The notes under the pieces are model-generated. The model was not told the origin of the DNA, did not search any database, and saw nothing but the letters and a program-made list of their open reading frames with translations. DNA of 42,666 nt from Candidatus Omnitrophota bacterium (GTDB taxonomy: Bacteria; Hinthialibacterota; Hinthialibacteria; Hinthialibacterales; JAKPRU01): the NCBI GenBank assembly GCA_029568995.1, contig JAKPYU010000061.1, positions 1-42,666 on the forward strand. The letters run 5' to 3'. The position numbers and the translations under genes were made by a program. Below are positions 7,957-16,857 of this stretch, one piece after another. How positions within the stretch are numbered: position 1 is the first letter of the stretch; each line of letters begins with the position of its first letter.

Positions 7957-9774
7957 TTACAGCGCCTGAAGACCCTGCCGTCCCTCTCCCGGTTTCGTCC
8001 ACCAGGCGTGGAGGGACGGATCGAAATTGAAGATGCCGCGAGGGCTGGTCTGAATCCCTCGAATCCGTTTCTGGAATGCGTACAGGCTCTGTCGGTACGT
8101 GACAAAGGTATACGGCTGATCCTCGTAGATGATTTTGTGGATCTCCTGATAGATCTGTTTTCGTCTTTTAAAATCAAATTCTTTCCTCCCCAATTCAAAT
8201 AACTCGTCGACGCGAGGATTCGAGTATCCGCCGTAATTCCGACCGGTCTCGTATTCTTCTGTCCGCCACAGGTTCCATCCCGTGTCCGGGTCCGTACCGG
8301 TCCCCCAGGCCGCAATACTCGCCTGAAACTCATGTTTCCGACTCATTTCCATGAAGGTAGCCCATTCAATCGTGCGCGTCTTCATGTCCACGCCAATGCT
8401 GCGAAGGTCCTCCTGGAAGAAGTTGGCCAGTTTCAAGGACGCCGAAGCCCCCTGGGGGATCTGCAAGGTAAACTCGAACTTGACCCGGTTGCCGTCGATT
8501 GTCTTGTAGCGCCAGCCATCCTGCGGATCGACCGCCCATCCCGCCTCATCCAGCAAAGCCGCTGCTCGATTCAAATCGAACTGGATCGGTTGAATATCGG
8601 GACAGAACATCCACGAGTCCGGGTGGAAGATCCCCAGGCAAGGCTGCGCAAGATTGTAGTACACTTTCTCGATAATCAGGGGAACATTCAGGGAATGGGT
8701 CATTGCCGTGCGGACTCGGCGATCCGTAAAGAACGGATTGCTCCCATCCATGTTCCAGCCGATATAGCCGAAGGCCCACTCGGGAGAAGCGAGTTTATAG
8801 CCGACCTCGGCAAAGCGGGGCGAATGGGTCTGTTTCGCAAACTGTTCACCGCTGAGAAGAATGCAATCAAGGTCGCCCTTCTCAAACGTCAACAGCCGCG
8901 CGTTGTCGTCCGGAATCAGACGAAAAACGAGTCTCGCGTAATTCGGCTTGTCCCCCGGGTAATTCTCCCAGCGGCGAAGCGTAATCCGGTCGTTTGTAAT
9001 CCATTCTTCGATCACGTAAGGCCCGGAGCCGACGGGATTGCGATTCAGTTGGGAATAATAATCACCCGTTTTCAGATCGGGATACTGTTCCTGTTCTTTC
9101 TCATAGAGATGTTTCGGGATGATGGGGAAGAACACATTCCATTTCGCTGTCGGAACAGCGGCCTTGTGAACATAGCGAACGGTCAGATCATCCAACGCGA
9201 CACAATCAACAATATCCGTCGTTCCTGTTTTCGCCGCCGGGCAGGGGACACGATCATCAATGATTGCCTTCCAGGAATAGACAATATCATGGGCGGTGAC
9301 CGGCGCGCCGTCGTGCCATGTCAGGCCGGGTTTCAGCTTGAGCACTGCGGAAAGGTGGTCTTCGGCTTCCTGGTACTCTGCAACCCAATCCGGGTTTGTT
9401 TTCCATTCCATGTTGCGGTCAAACGTAAACGGCCCATTAAATATCTGCTCGCCGACCATGAACTCATACGTCGAAGAACCGAAGATCGGATTCAGATTCT
9501 GTGGACTTCCATCCAAGTTGATATAAAGTGTGTCGTTCGTTTCGATCAGGCCCTTGTCCTCCGGCTCCGGTTCAAAAAGAGAGGAGACATTAACCAGGGG
9601 ATCGTTTTTCGGATCGTAAGAATCCTGCGTCGCAGGTTCTTCCTCGACAGGCGTTTTCCCGCATCCCGTCCAAAGTGAAAGGGAGCCGACAATCAATAGA
9701 CAAAATAGGCACGAGTACCAGCAATAATAATGAGATGCCGTGTTCTGCTTGACTGACGTCTGATGACTCTTCAT
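7957..9774 (-). CDS. extracellular solute-binding lipoprotein, family 5 (OppA/DppA-like)
   Basis: A 605-residue binding protein, somewhat longer than typical OppA. It has a positively charged N-terminus, a hydrophobic run, and a lipobox-like LSLWTGC (Trp at -3 is atypical), followed by an acidic linker. The mature part shows the family-5 pattern: LNPIFGSSTYEF, the LKPGLTWHDGAPVTAHDIVYSW motif region, and NPVGSGPY with YVIEEW. ATG 9774 is chosen over the in-frame TTG at 9789 because AGGAG lies six to seven bases before it. The gene lies between the lyase gene (27 bases upstream) and the two permeases (28 bases downstream), so I infer it captures products of that lyase or a co-released ligand. 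Family 5 proteins bind peptides, nickel, haem and also oligosaccharides. Confidence 0.85.
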   Translation of the reverse strand: MKSHQTSVKQNTASHYYCWYSCLFCLLIVGSLSLWTGCGKTPVEEEPATQDSYDPKNDPLVNVSSLFEPEPEDKGLIETNDTLYINLDGSPQNLNPIFGSSTYEFMVGEQIFNGPFTFDRNMEWKTNPDWVAEYQEAEDHLSAVLKLKPGLTWHDGAPVTAHDIVYSWKAIIDDRVPCPAAKTGTTDIVDCVALDDLTVRYVHKAAVPTAKWNVFFPIIPKHLYEKEQEQYPDLKTGDYYSQLNRNPVGSGPYVIEEWITNDRITLRRWENYPGDKPNYARLVFRLIPDDNARLLTFEKGDLDCILLSGEQFAKQTHSPRFAEVGYKLASPEWAFGYIGWNMDGSNPFFTDRRVRTAMTHSLNVPLIIEKVYYNLAQPCLGIFHPDSWMFCPDIQPIQFDLNRAAALLDEAGWAVDPQDGWRYKTIDGNRVKFEFTLQIPQGASASLKLANFFQEDLRSIGVDMKTRTIEWATFMEMSRKHEFQASIAAWGTGTDPDTGWNLWRTEEYETGRNYGGYSNPRVDELFELGRKEFDFKRRKQIYQEIHKIIYEDQPYTFVTYRQSLYAFQKRIRGIQTSPRGIFNFDPSLHAWWTKPGEGRQGLQAL

Positions 9775-9801
9775 GTGTTTCTCCTGCAAGTCGGCATTCG
9801 A

Positions 9802-12270
9802 TCATTCACGTTGTGATTGTATCAGCAGTTCAGCTGAATGATTCTTAAGATCTATGCGAATACGATCCGATTGTTTTGGGGAAATATGGACCGTAAGATC
9901 TGCGATGCCATCCCCGTTTCGCTTCAATACCAGGCCCGCCTCGGTGATCGAGAGATCCCGTTGCGGCAAAAACAGGTAAGCGAGGACTACTGGGAATTGC
10001 CCGGTGAACTCATAGCAGGCAACCGGCGCAGGCTTCCGGCCTTCCTCACTCGGAAGATACCATCCCTGTATGGACGGCGTTTCCTGGCCCTTGATAATCG
10101 ACACATCCAGGCCAGGGAACTTTGCCGGAATGATTGAAAGATTCGGCCCTGTCTCCTGTTGTGTATGCACAGAAAGGTCATCCATTCTTTTCAGATCGAA
10201 TTCCGGACCGAAATGAAAAAGTGATTCCATGCGGTGTTTGCCATCGCCCAGAAGTTCATCCAGAAGAATCCAATACTCATTCTTCTTGAAGAAGATGTGG
10301 CGCTTGTGGATAACCGGTATCGAATTTGTCCCGTATCCGCAGTCATAACTCGCCATTGTGTAGTCGAAAAGGTCATTCGATTGCCAGACAGGTGTCGGAT
10401 TTTTGGGCGGTTCATACTCGCTGGAAAAATGCAGGCGGTTCTGTCCAAAGCCGTCAATCATGACGGTGGAATGGGCTTGCGTACTGATGGCATAGGAGCG
10501 CCAGGCATTCAGGACATACTGGTACGGTCCCGGATCGATAATGAAGTTCTTTCCGAAAGCGGAGAGTTCGAATGAGAGTTTATCGTCATGCTGGTGATTC
10601 GTACCAAGAGGGCCGCCGTCGAAGCAGAGATACAGGGTGTCTTCATCCCAGCCGCTCCGCATGACGGCATTTCCGGCGTACGGAAGGTAATGCGAGGCTC
10701 CAGTCGGGGGCAAGCCCTCCTTGCCGCTTGTGGAAACGTATTGGAAATCCGGACGGTCGAATCGCTTTGCACCTTGCCGGAGTATGGCCCGGATGGAACC
10801 GCTTGTGGAATCACTGAAAGCCGGGGTCGTCCCGTCAGGTTTACAGATCCACATGAGGTAGTCATACATGGATTCGAGGCGTGTTCCGAAATCGCCCGGA
10901 ATCGGTACACCAGTCTCCAGGGCCAGATCATAGGCGCGATGAAATCGGTCAAGACAGTACAAATGGTAAGAGGGAGCGAGTTCCCATTGTGCTCCGTCGG
11001 GGTAAACCTGCATCTTCAGCTGTTCCGCAAGACGTTCGTATCCGGCCTGTTTCCATTGTTCCGCGTCCCGGAATTCCGGGAAGTAGACCGCTATGGCCGC
11101 AAGGCCCGTCGAATCGACGACGCTCCAATTACTCGAACGGCGCAATCCGGCGGGATGTTTCAGGATATAGTCGCCGTGGCTCCAGATCGATCCAAGCATG
11201 AGCTGGATAACCTGGGGTGTAAACGCATCGGAACACAGGAATCCATAAAAAGTCATCGGGAGCGCATTGACACCGCGATTCCCTGCCTCCAGGTTTCGCC
11301 AGGCAGCTACCCGCGTTAATGTATAAGGTGGAGCCGGATTCTGGACAATCCAATCGGTAATCTGCGCAACAAACTCCTTCGCATATTGTTCATTCGAGGT
11401 TTCCAGGTAGTCGTTCATCAATACAATCAGGTGCGTCAGGTTATTCAGGGACCAGAGCCATTCCGCGAGCTCGGCGTGATGACGGGACCATTCAATCTGT
11501 GGTCCATATCGATAGGGAGTCCCGCGAATATCAAATTCATGGCGGCAGATCGCCTCAGCGGTTTCCGTTGTGGCTGACTGGGGATTCGCGACGGGTTTTC
11601 GAATCAGGGCTGCCGGGGTGGTTTTATTTCGGAAATATTCGGATAGTTCATAGATCGCGAGACTATTCTTGTTCGCTCGGTGGGCATCGCGGACACGTTC
11701 CAGGCCGGGTCTGTCCAGGTCCAGCATTTCCTCGAAGAACTGTCGCTGAAAATGTTCCTGGTACAGAACCATGTGTTCGACGGAGAGAAAACTCACATAC
11801 ACTGTCCGGTCTTCGTTGTAGACGGTCGGGAATCGTTCCACCTCGACTTTCCCGGTATTGAGATCCGCCGTCGCACGGACGTCGATGAAGTTGGTATTAC
11901 CCGGATGTTCGAGGCAGAGAACCGTGGGAGTAGCGGAATCGACAAATAGGCGCACCTTCTGCGCGGACGGAATCTGTTCGGGTTCCTGTTCGAACTGCGC
12001 CCAGCCATGCCGCCGGATCGCCTCGGCAAGAGTCCCTGCCTGGGGCAGAAGGAAATCGAGCGCAGCGGCGGAGATCGTTTCCCGGATCAGCGCGTCGGAA
12101 ATTTCCACGGGCCGTGGTTCACAGGGAACTTGGCGGGCCATGCGTGCGGCCCAGTCGCCGCTGACAATCCGGCTGGGGCCTTCCTCGAAAAGGATCTCCG
12201 CACCTTGTGCAACACTTGCTGAGAAAAGAACGAGGAGGCCAATACCGAGCGTAGTTCTCATGTTCATCAT
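9802..12270 (-). CDS. secreted heparinase II/III-family polysaccharide lyase
   Basis: An 822-residue protein with a Sec signal peptide (hydrophobic residues about 5-22, likely cut after AQG). The centre (about 250-470) is an alpha-helical toroid-like region, and the C-terminal heparinase II/III domain is recognisable by GTNHQHDDKLSFELSAFGKN followed by FIIDPGPY (about residues 580-610), which holds the expected His/Tyr chemistry. The family cleaves uronic-acid-containing polysaccharides such as heparin, alginate or bacterial acidic polysaccharides by beta-elimination. It heads a unit with a binding lipoprotein and two permeases, suggesting scavenging of an acidic glycan. Three near-adjacent ATGs (12270, 12267, 12261) exist with no strong ribosome-binding site; I list the first. 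Confidence 0.85.
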   Translation of the reverse strand: MMNMRTTLGIGLLVLFSASVAQGAEILFEEGPSRIVSGDWAARMARQVPCEPRPVEISDALIRETISAAALDFLLPQAGTLAEAIRRHGWAQFEQEPEQIPSAQKVRLFVDSATPTVLCLEHPGNTNFIDVRATADLNTGKVEVERFPTVYNEDRTVYVSFLSVEHMVLYQEHFQRQFFEEMLDLDRPGLERVRDAHRANKNSLAIYELSEYFRNKTTPAALIRKPVANPQSATTETAEAICRHEFDIRGTPYRYGPQIEWSRHHAELAEWLWSLNNLTHLIVLMNDYLETSNEQYAKEFVAQITDWIVQNPAPPYTLTRVAAWRNLEAGNRGVNALPMTFYGFLCSDAFTPQVIQLMLGSIWSHGDYILKHPAGLRRSSNWSVVDSTGLAAIAVYFPEFRDAEQWKQAGYERLAEQLKMQVYPDGAQWELAPSYHLYCLDRFHRAYDLALETGVPIPGDFGTRLESMYDYLMWICKPDGTTPAFSDSTSGSIRAILRQGAKRFDRPDFQYVSTSGKEGLPPTGASHYLPYAGNAVMRSGWDEDTLYLCFDGGPLGTNHQHDDKLSFELSAFGKNFIIDPGPYQYVLNAWRSYAISTQAHSTVMIDGFGQNRLHFSSEYEPPKNPTPVWQSNDLFDYTMASYDCGYGTNSIPVIHKRHIFFKKNEYWILLDELLGDGKHRMESLFHFGPEFDLKRMDDLSVHTQQETGPNLSIIPAKFPGLDVSIIKGQETPSIQGWYLPSEEGRKPAPVACYEFTGQFPVVLAYLFLPQRDLSITEAGLVLKRNGDGIADLTVHISPKQSDRIRIDLKNHSAELLIQSQRE

Positions 12271-12329
12271 ACGAAAATTCCGGGGAAATATCGAATTTGG
12301 ATTTTACGACGATCTTCCTTCAGGACTGT

Positions 12330-12359
12330 AGTAAACCTGTGTCTTGGCTTGAAGGCAAG
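12330..12359 (-). promoter_or_regulatory. possible promoter and dyad for the lyase-transporter unit
   Basis: On the minus strand TTGCCT (12353-12358) and TTTACT (12330-12335) are 17 bases apart, giving a weak sigma70-like promoter about 60 bases before the lyase start. An imperfect palindrome, CTTGGCTTGAAGGCAAG (12343-12359), covers the -35 and spacer and could be an operator. The rest of the 140-base gap holds nothing else recognisable. Confidence 0.3.
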
Positions 12360-12410
12360 CTATTCTCCGGCGTTTTCGGGTTCGATTCTACGGCGGACCT
12401 TCACGCAAAC

Positions 12411-14486
12411 TCAGGCGGGCTTTCGGGCAAGGACCATAATCACGTCCCCCACCCGGAGGCGTTTGATCCATTGGGTCAATAATTCGGGATAGAACTGCTC
12501 CTGCCAAAGCGGTGCGTGAAGATAGGGTGTCACATACTCCGCGTCCTGACGATATGCCACAATATCAAATCCCACATCCCTCAGCAGACGGAGCAGAGTC
12601 CGTCGGCTAAAGAACTGCAGGTGCTCCGGTGCATCCAGCCAGCGATCCCCCAGGAATCGGTGTGGCAGGCTGTCTGCCGCAGGAGTCTTCACGTAGAACA
12701 ATCCTCCGGGAGACAGCAATTCCCGAATAGTACGGACAACGGATTGCGGATCGGGAACATGCTCGATCACATCAATCAATGTAATCAAATGATAATGGGA
12801 TCGCGGCAATGCAACGGTATCCGGCGATCCCAGTCTGACGTTTACCCCGTGCGATTGAGCGAAGGCAATCGCTTGCGGGTCCATGTCAATGCCTTCCGCC
12901 ACCCACCCGCAACGTCGAAACATCGCCACCATGCGTCCCGCCGAACATCCGACATCCAGGTATCGCTTCTCTCCTTCAATGGACTGCTCGAAATTGTGCC
13001 ATTTGAAATTCACATCCCATTCGGTCACATCCTTGTAGGGGGGCAGTCGACGGCAATCTTCCGCCGTCGTATTCAATACATCCAGCAGCGCCTTACGGTA
13101 GCCTCTCAAGAGTCCAAGATCCTCTCGCCCGTCATTGTCATAAATCATTCGAATAGCGCGAGACGTGGGCATCGGGTGGACGGTTATCATGGAGCAGCGG
13201 GGACAGCGGACACGGACCCAGCCGGTCACGCGATCCCGCCACAGAGCCACACGGGGACCTCCCCATCCGCACAGCACACAGCCCGGTTGTCCCTCGCGCT
13301 GCGGAGACTCATCCGATTTATCGGGGACCGCATACATCTCGTCAAGGATGATTTGGCCATCCAGGGTCTGCAAATCTCCGCCGGAACATAAATATCGACA
13401 CACGCAGCGAAAATAATCGACCAGGATTTGAAGCCCTTCCCTGTCCGTTCGCTGGACTAGACATCCGAGCGCCTCTTTCCAGCACGACTCTTCGAGACAG
13501 ATGAGCGCTCGACAGAAACGGCCGAGGTCTCCGTTGGGGCTATCCTCCATGGAACGGTACAGATCCTTCGCTTTCTCGATTTGTCCCAGGTTTGTGAAGC
13601 AAGCGGCGCGAATCGCGGGAATACGGCTGTCCTCTTCGGGGCAGGTTCGCTCGCCGATCATTTTCAACAATTCCGCGTATCCCCCCGTATCGAACAACGT
13701 CTGCAAGAGACCGTGACGGGCCGTCCAGTCGTTCGGATCGATACGAAGCGCCGTCAGGTACCAGGTTCGTTCTTGTTCCCATTCGGGATCGAAGATGTCT
13801 CGCGTCCGCCTGCATAATTGCCCCAGGAGACGCGGCCAGAGGGGTTCCCCCGGATCCAGATTAGCGGCCAATTGCAGCATGGCTCTCGCCCAGCGCGTGC
13901 GATCCTGGATTCCGGCAAGAATCAAGAGCCGACGCGAGATCCGAAACGCGATATGTGCCAAGCGACCTGTCCCTCGAATTGGGGAGATTCTTCGTATCCC
14001 GCAAATCAGAGGACGAATCAGGAATCCGGGAAACACCCCCGCCAGCCGTGAGAGCAGGACCATCCACCGCAAATCCGAAATCTGTCTCGGATCTCCCTGT
14101 TTTCGAGCCAATTCGAGCGCGAACTGCCAATCGCCGCTCCGACGCGCACATTGAATCACCTCTGAAATCCGTTCCCCGTCAAATCCCGGATCATCCGCAA
14201 ATCCCCTGGCGAGACGGAACGCTTCCGCACAATCACCCGATGCGACGAGCGCCTGGAAGAACAGCCATCGGCATTCGAAGGTCGCGTCCGGGCTGCTTTG
14301 TATCGGCTCCAGGATGGGAACCGCTTCATCCATACGATGCAGAACACCAAGCAGGTTTGCCAGATGGACACGAGGAGCAAGCGATTCCGGCTCCACCTCT
14401 ACGGCCTTCCGAAGAAGGACCTCGACGTCTTCGTATCGTTCTTCGTGGAATCTTCGGAAAGCCTCCTGGATTTTCGGATTTTCCAT
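12411..14486 (-). CDS. TPR - zinc ribbon - class I methyltransferase protein
   Basis: A 691-residue soluble protein. The first part (about 1-380) is helical with TPR-like repeats; a four-cysteine zinc ribbon follows (CVLCGWGG and VRCPRC, about residues 400-430); the last 183 residues are a Rossmann methyltransferase with motif I YLDVGCSAGRM (about 509), an acidic GIDMDP end of strand 2, and the IEHVPDP and PGGLFYVKTP motifs. Such zinc ribbon-methyltransferase proteins often modify glycans or polyketides; the substrate here is unknown. ATG 14486 is preferred because AGAGG lies four bases upstream; upstream ATGs at 14525 and 14498 lack a good site. It is transcribed towards the lyase unit, 140 bases away, and may be independent. 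Confidence 0.75.
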   Translation of the reverse strand: MENPKIQEAFRRFHEERYEDVEVLLRKAVEVEPESLAPRVHLANLLGVLHRMDEAVPILEPIQSSPDATFECRWLFFQALVASGDCAEAFRLARGFADDPGFDGERISEVIQCARRSGDWQFALELARKQGDPRQISDLRWMVLLSRLAGVFPGFLIRPLICGIRRISPIRGTGRLAHIAFRISRRLLILAGIQDRTRWARAMLQLAANLDPGEPLWPRLLGQLCRRTRDIFDPEWEQERTWYLTALRIDPNDWTARHGLLQTLFDTGGYAELLKMIGERTCPEEDSRIPAIRAACFTNLGQIEKAKDLYRSMEDSPNGDLGRFCRALICLEESCWKEALGCLVQRTDREGLQILVDYFRCVCRYLCSGGDLQTLDGQIILDEMYAVPDKSDESPQREGQPGCVLCGWGGPRVALWRDRVTGWVRVRCPRCSMITVHPMPTSRAIRMIYDNDGREDLGLLRGYRKALLDVLNTTAEDCRRLPPYKDVTEWDVNFKWHNFEQSIEGEKRYLDVGCSAGRMVAMFRRCGWVAEGIDMDPQAIAFAQSHGVNVRLGSPDTVALPRSHYHLITLIDVIEHVPDPQSVVRTIRELLSPGGLFYVKTPAADSLPHRFLGDRWLDAPEHLQFFSRRTLLRLLRDVGFDIVAYRQDAEYVTPYLHAPLWQEQFYPELLTQWIKRLRVGDVIMVLARKPA

Positions 14487-14602
14487 ACAACCTCTCATGT
14501 CCTGCGGCAAGTCAATCGGATTCATCCCTGGGGGGAAGTATAGCCTCTCCCGCCCATACAGGCCATTGAACAGGGAAGAAATGATGGTTTTCCGAGCCTG
14601 GA

Positions 14603-14630
14603 TTGACAGGAGAGAACGGCGCGGTATGTT
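14603..14630 (+). promoter_or_regulatory. sigma70-like promoter for tRNA-Ala
   Basis: A perfect TTGACA (14603-14608), a 16-base spacer and TATGTT (14625-14630) lie about 66 bases before the tRNA. Orientation and distance fit expression of the tRNA gene, which stands alone between two minus-strand units. Confidence 0.5.
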
Positions 14631-14696
14631 GTATGGGGAATGCGGAACTCGCCTTGTGCCCGAAGATCTGCAAGATTCCGCCTATTCCGTTTTTTC

Positions 14697-14769
14697 GGGG
14701 CACTAGCTCAGCTGGGAGAGCGCTGCTTTCGCAAGGCAGAGGTCGTGGGTTCGAATCCCATGTGCTCCA
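14697..14769 (+). tRNA. tRNA-Ala, anticodon CGC
   Basis: All four arms fold: acceptor GGGGCAC with GTGCTCC, D stem GCTC/GAGC, anticodon stem CTGCT/GGCAG around loop TTCGCAA (anticodon CGC at positions 34-36, codon GCG), and T stem GTGGG/CCCAT around TTCGAAT. The G3:U70 pair, the alanine identity element, is present (GGG opposite TCC). Length is 73 bases with discriminator A; CCA is not encoded. Downstream, TTTACCA (14779-14785) pairs with TGGTAAA (14798-14804), a weak possible two-way transcription stop against the converging glycosyltransferase gene. Confidence 0.97.
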
Positions 14770-14811
14770 TTCTCCCGATTTACCATCTGCCCGGCCTTGG
14801 TAAACCAGACA

Positions 14812-16857
14812 TCAGGAATGCGCATCGGTCTTTTCATCCGCCGGAGGTGACGGCACCGCCAGGACCCGGATGATGCCGTTTTCGGTCTCGAAAACCGGCT
14901 TGAGGCAGTCTTTCTCCATTAGAGGAATCAGCCTCGCCAGTTCGCGCCCGTCCGGCCAGCCCATCGGCAGGAATCCCCGCATGAGGCGATTCATTTCCGA
15001 CTGATTAAACAGGATATGTGTCACTCCCAGTTCCCAAAGTCGATTCAGCGCTTGTTCGGGCGTCTGCGGGACGGCATTACCAAACTCGTCATGTGGAATC
15101 CAGGGATGCAGGTTGAACACAACCGGCACAATCGCCTCACAGCGTAGCCCGTACGATTGCGCCTCACCGAGAAACATCGCCCGTACAGGCCGTTGCTCGG
15201 CAGTTTCGTTCAGGAAATGAATCGCCCGTGTATGCGGCAGAAGCCGCTCGTAATACGGATCCTCCGTTTCCCCTTCCACAAGGTATTTCAGACCTCCATC
15301 CAGGGAGATCGTTAACAGCAGCAGATAAAGAGAATAGGAGGCTACAAAAAACACGGCCCACCGCAGGGTTCTCTGTATTCGAACTCCGAATGCGATACCC
15401 CAGGCGGCAATCAGGGCCAGCGGCGGGGCAACAGTCACGAGAAACCGATGATTGCGCTGCGTAAGCACAAACCACAGCACGAATGTCACCAGGGTATAGA
15501 CCCACAGGATTCGCAGATCACGACTGCCGTTCCGACGGATCAGAAGCAGCGCTGCACCGGCCAGCATCAGGGGAGAGAAGACACCGAGATCCAGGATCGT
15601 CAGATCCAGCGGCGCTCGAATCAGCTCGATCAGATGCCCTGATAGTCCCAGAGCCTTGGGGGAATGCGCAGCCCGGAAGAAAGCGGCGGCAGCATCGGTC
15701 CAGTTCGCCCCGCCAAACCAGGAATACATCAGGGGAAACACCGGATTGCCGACCATACACGCATTTCTCACCAGCCAAGGCGTGAGAAGACACAGCGGCA
15801 GGAAAGCCATCCATAAGAAACCCCGCAGACGCTTCCCGGAAGGCCCAAATCCCAGGACCAGAACCAGCATGGGAATCCAGACCGAGATGATCGCGATGTA
15901 TTTGCATCCAAGCGAAAGTCCCACGAAAACCGACGACAGAATGATTGCCGAAGTCCGGGCACTCTCCGTCCAGCGCAGAAACATCATCAGGGCCAGCAAA
16001 GCATAGAAACACACGCCCAAGTCGATATCCGCCTGGACGGCGAGACGAACAATGAGACCACTCGACGCAAACAGAATCGCAGCCAGCCAACCGACCGATT
16101 CCCCGCCCTTTCGCGCCCCAATGCAGAAGATCCCCGCTGCACAGGCCACCGCGAAAAGAAAATGCACAACCGTGGCGGACGCCGTCTCGCCCAGGGCAAG
16201 CGCCCATGTATAGAGAATCTCCACATTCATGGGAAACCAAGCATAAATATTATACGGGAACGCCACCCAGCCATGGTGTCGAATCCAGGCTTCCGGAACC
16301 GCCAGATGGTATTCGAGCGCGTCATAGTTCAGCGCCGGAAGCAGGGAGCACCCCAGCCCAAAAATTCCTGCAAGAACCAGGAAAGAAATCCAGAGCCTGT
16401 TCTCACGCCATTCTGCATGGCGTTCGGTATTGGGGGCGAGAATCGTGCGGAGAAGATCTACCCAGATTCTCCTGGTCAGCAGGATCGACAGGCCAACCAG
16501 GACCGGGATCAATTCGGAATAGAATAAGTGCAGGGTGAGCAACAGAAAGGTGAAACCGAACAGAATCCCCTGGCCCAGTCCAAGAGCCAGGAGTATGCGC
16601 TCGGCCTTCGTCATGGATTCCTCTCGACGGAGGATCAACCATCCCAGGGGCCACCCGACCACAAAAGGAATCACACCCGCAAGGAATTCTCTCAGCCGCC
16701 AGGCAAGAATGAAAACCGGCGACGGATGAAGCACGCCGACCAGAACGGCTGAAGTCATTACAAGGAAGAGAATCAACCACGGATGAGAACGAAAGTGGCT
16801 CCCTCTCCCCTTGGGAGAGGATTCGGGTGGGGGTGCATGATCCGTTTCAGCGTTCAC
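14812..16857 (-). CDS. multi-pass membrane glycosyltransferase, GT39/PMT-like
   Basis: A 681-residue protein with at least ten predicted membrane helices in the ArnT/PMT-like (GT-C) fold. The first long loop holds LNYDALEYHLAVPEAW, matching the catalytic Asp-Glu region of the fold, followed by the aromatic FPYNIYAWFPMNVEILYTW stretch. The C-terminal part (from about 520) is a soluble domain. Such proteins transfer sugars from polyprenyl-phosphate donors to lipids or proteins. The start is a GTG at 16857 overlapping the stop of the RNase III-RuvX gene (GTGA). The first 25 residues are low-complexity (PPPESSPKGRG) and are encoded by a palindromic repeat-like insert (16802-16820), so the functional start may be downstream. 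Confidence 0.75.
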   Translation of the reverse strand: MNAETDHAPPPESSPKGRGSHFRSHPWLILFLVMTSAVLVGVLHPSPVFILAWRLREFLAGVIPFVVGWPLGWLILRREESMTKAERILLALGLGQGILFGFTFLLLTLHLFYSELIPVLVGLSILLTRRIWVDLLRTILAPNTERHAEWRENRLWISFLVLAGIFGLGCSLLPALNYDALEYHLAVPEAWIRHHGWVAFPYNIYAWFPMNVEILYTWALALGETASATVVHFLFAVACAAGIFCIGARKGGESVGWLAAILFASSGLIVRLAVQADIDLGVCFYALLALMMFLRWTESARTSAIILSSVFVGLSLGCKYIAIISVWIPMLVLVLGFGPSGKRLRGFLWMAFLPLCLLTPWLVRNACMVGNPVFPLMYSWFGGANWTDAAAAFFRAAHSPKALGLSGHLIELIRAPLDLTILDLGVFSPLMLAGAALLLIRRNGSRDLRILWVYTLVTFVLWFVLTQRNHRFLVTVAPPLALIAAWGIAFGVRIQRTLRWAVFFVASYSLYLLLLTISLDGGLKYLVEGETEDPYYERLLPHTRAIHFLNETAEQRPVRAMFLGEAQSYGLRCEAIVPVVFNLHPWIPHDEFGNAVPQTPEQALNRLWELGVTHILFNQSEMNRLMRGFLPMGWPDGRELARLIPLMEKDCLKPVFETENGIIRVLAVPSPPADEKTDAHS
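16802..16820. repeat. 8-bp stem palindrome inside the glycosyltransferase 5' end
   Basis: CCTCTCCC (16802-16809) and GGGAGAGG (16813-16820) form a perfect 8-bp hairpin with a three-base loop, next to a G-rich run (GGGTGGGGGTG). This composition resembles dispersed C/G-rich palindromes found between genes in many genomes; here it lies in coding sequence near the start codon. Confidence 0.6.

Noticed and set aside
8332-9678. Long plus-strand open frame of 448 codons opposite the binding-protein gene
   Set aside because: It is antisense to a clear family-5 binding protein, has no family resemblance and no ribosome-binding site; an artefact of codon use.
14697-14769. tRNA-Ala as an attachment site for an integrated element
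   Set aside because: No integrase gene, no repeated tRNA 3' end and no mobile genes were seen on either side.
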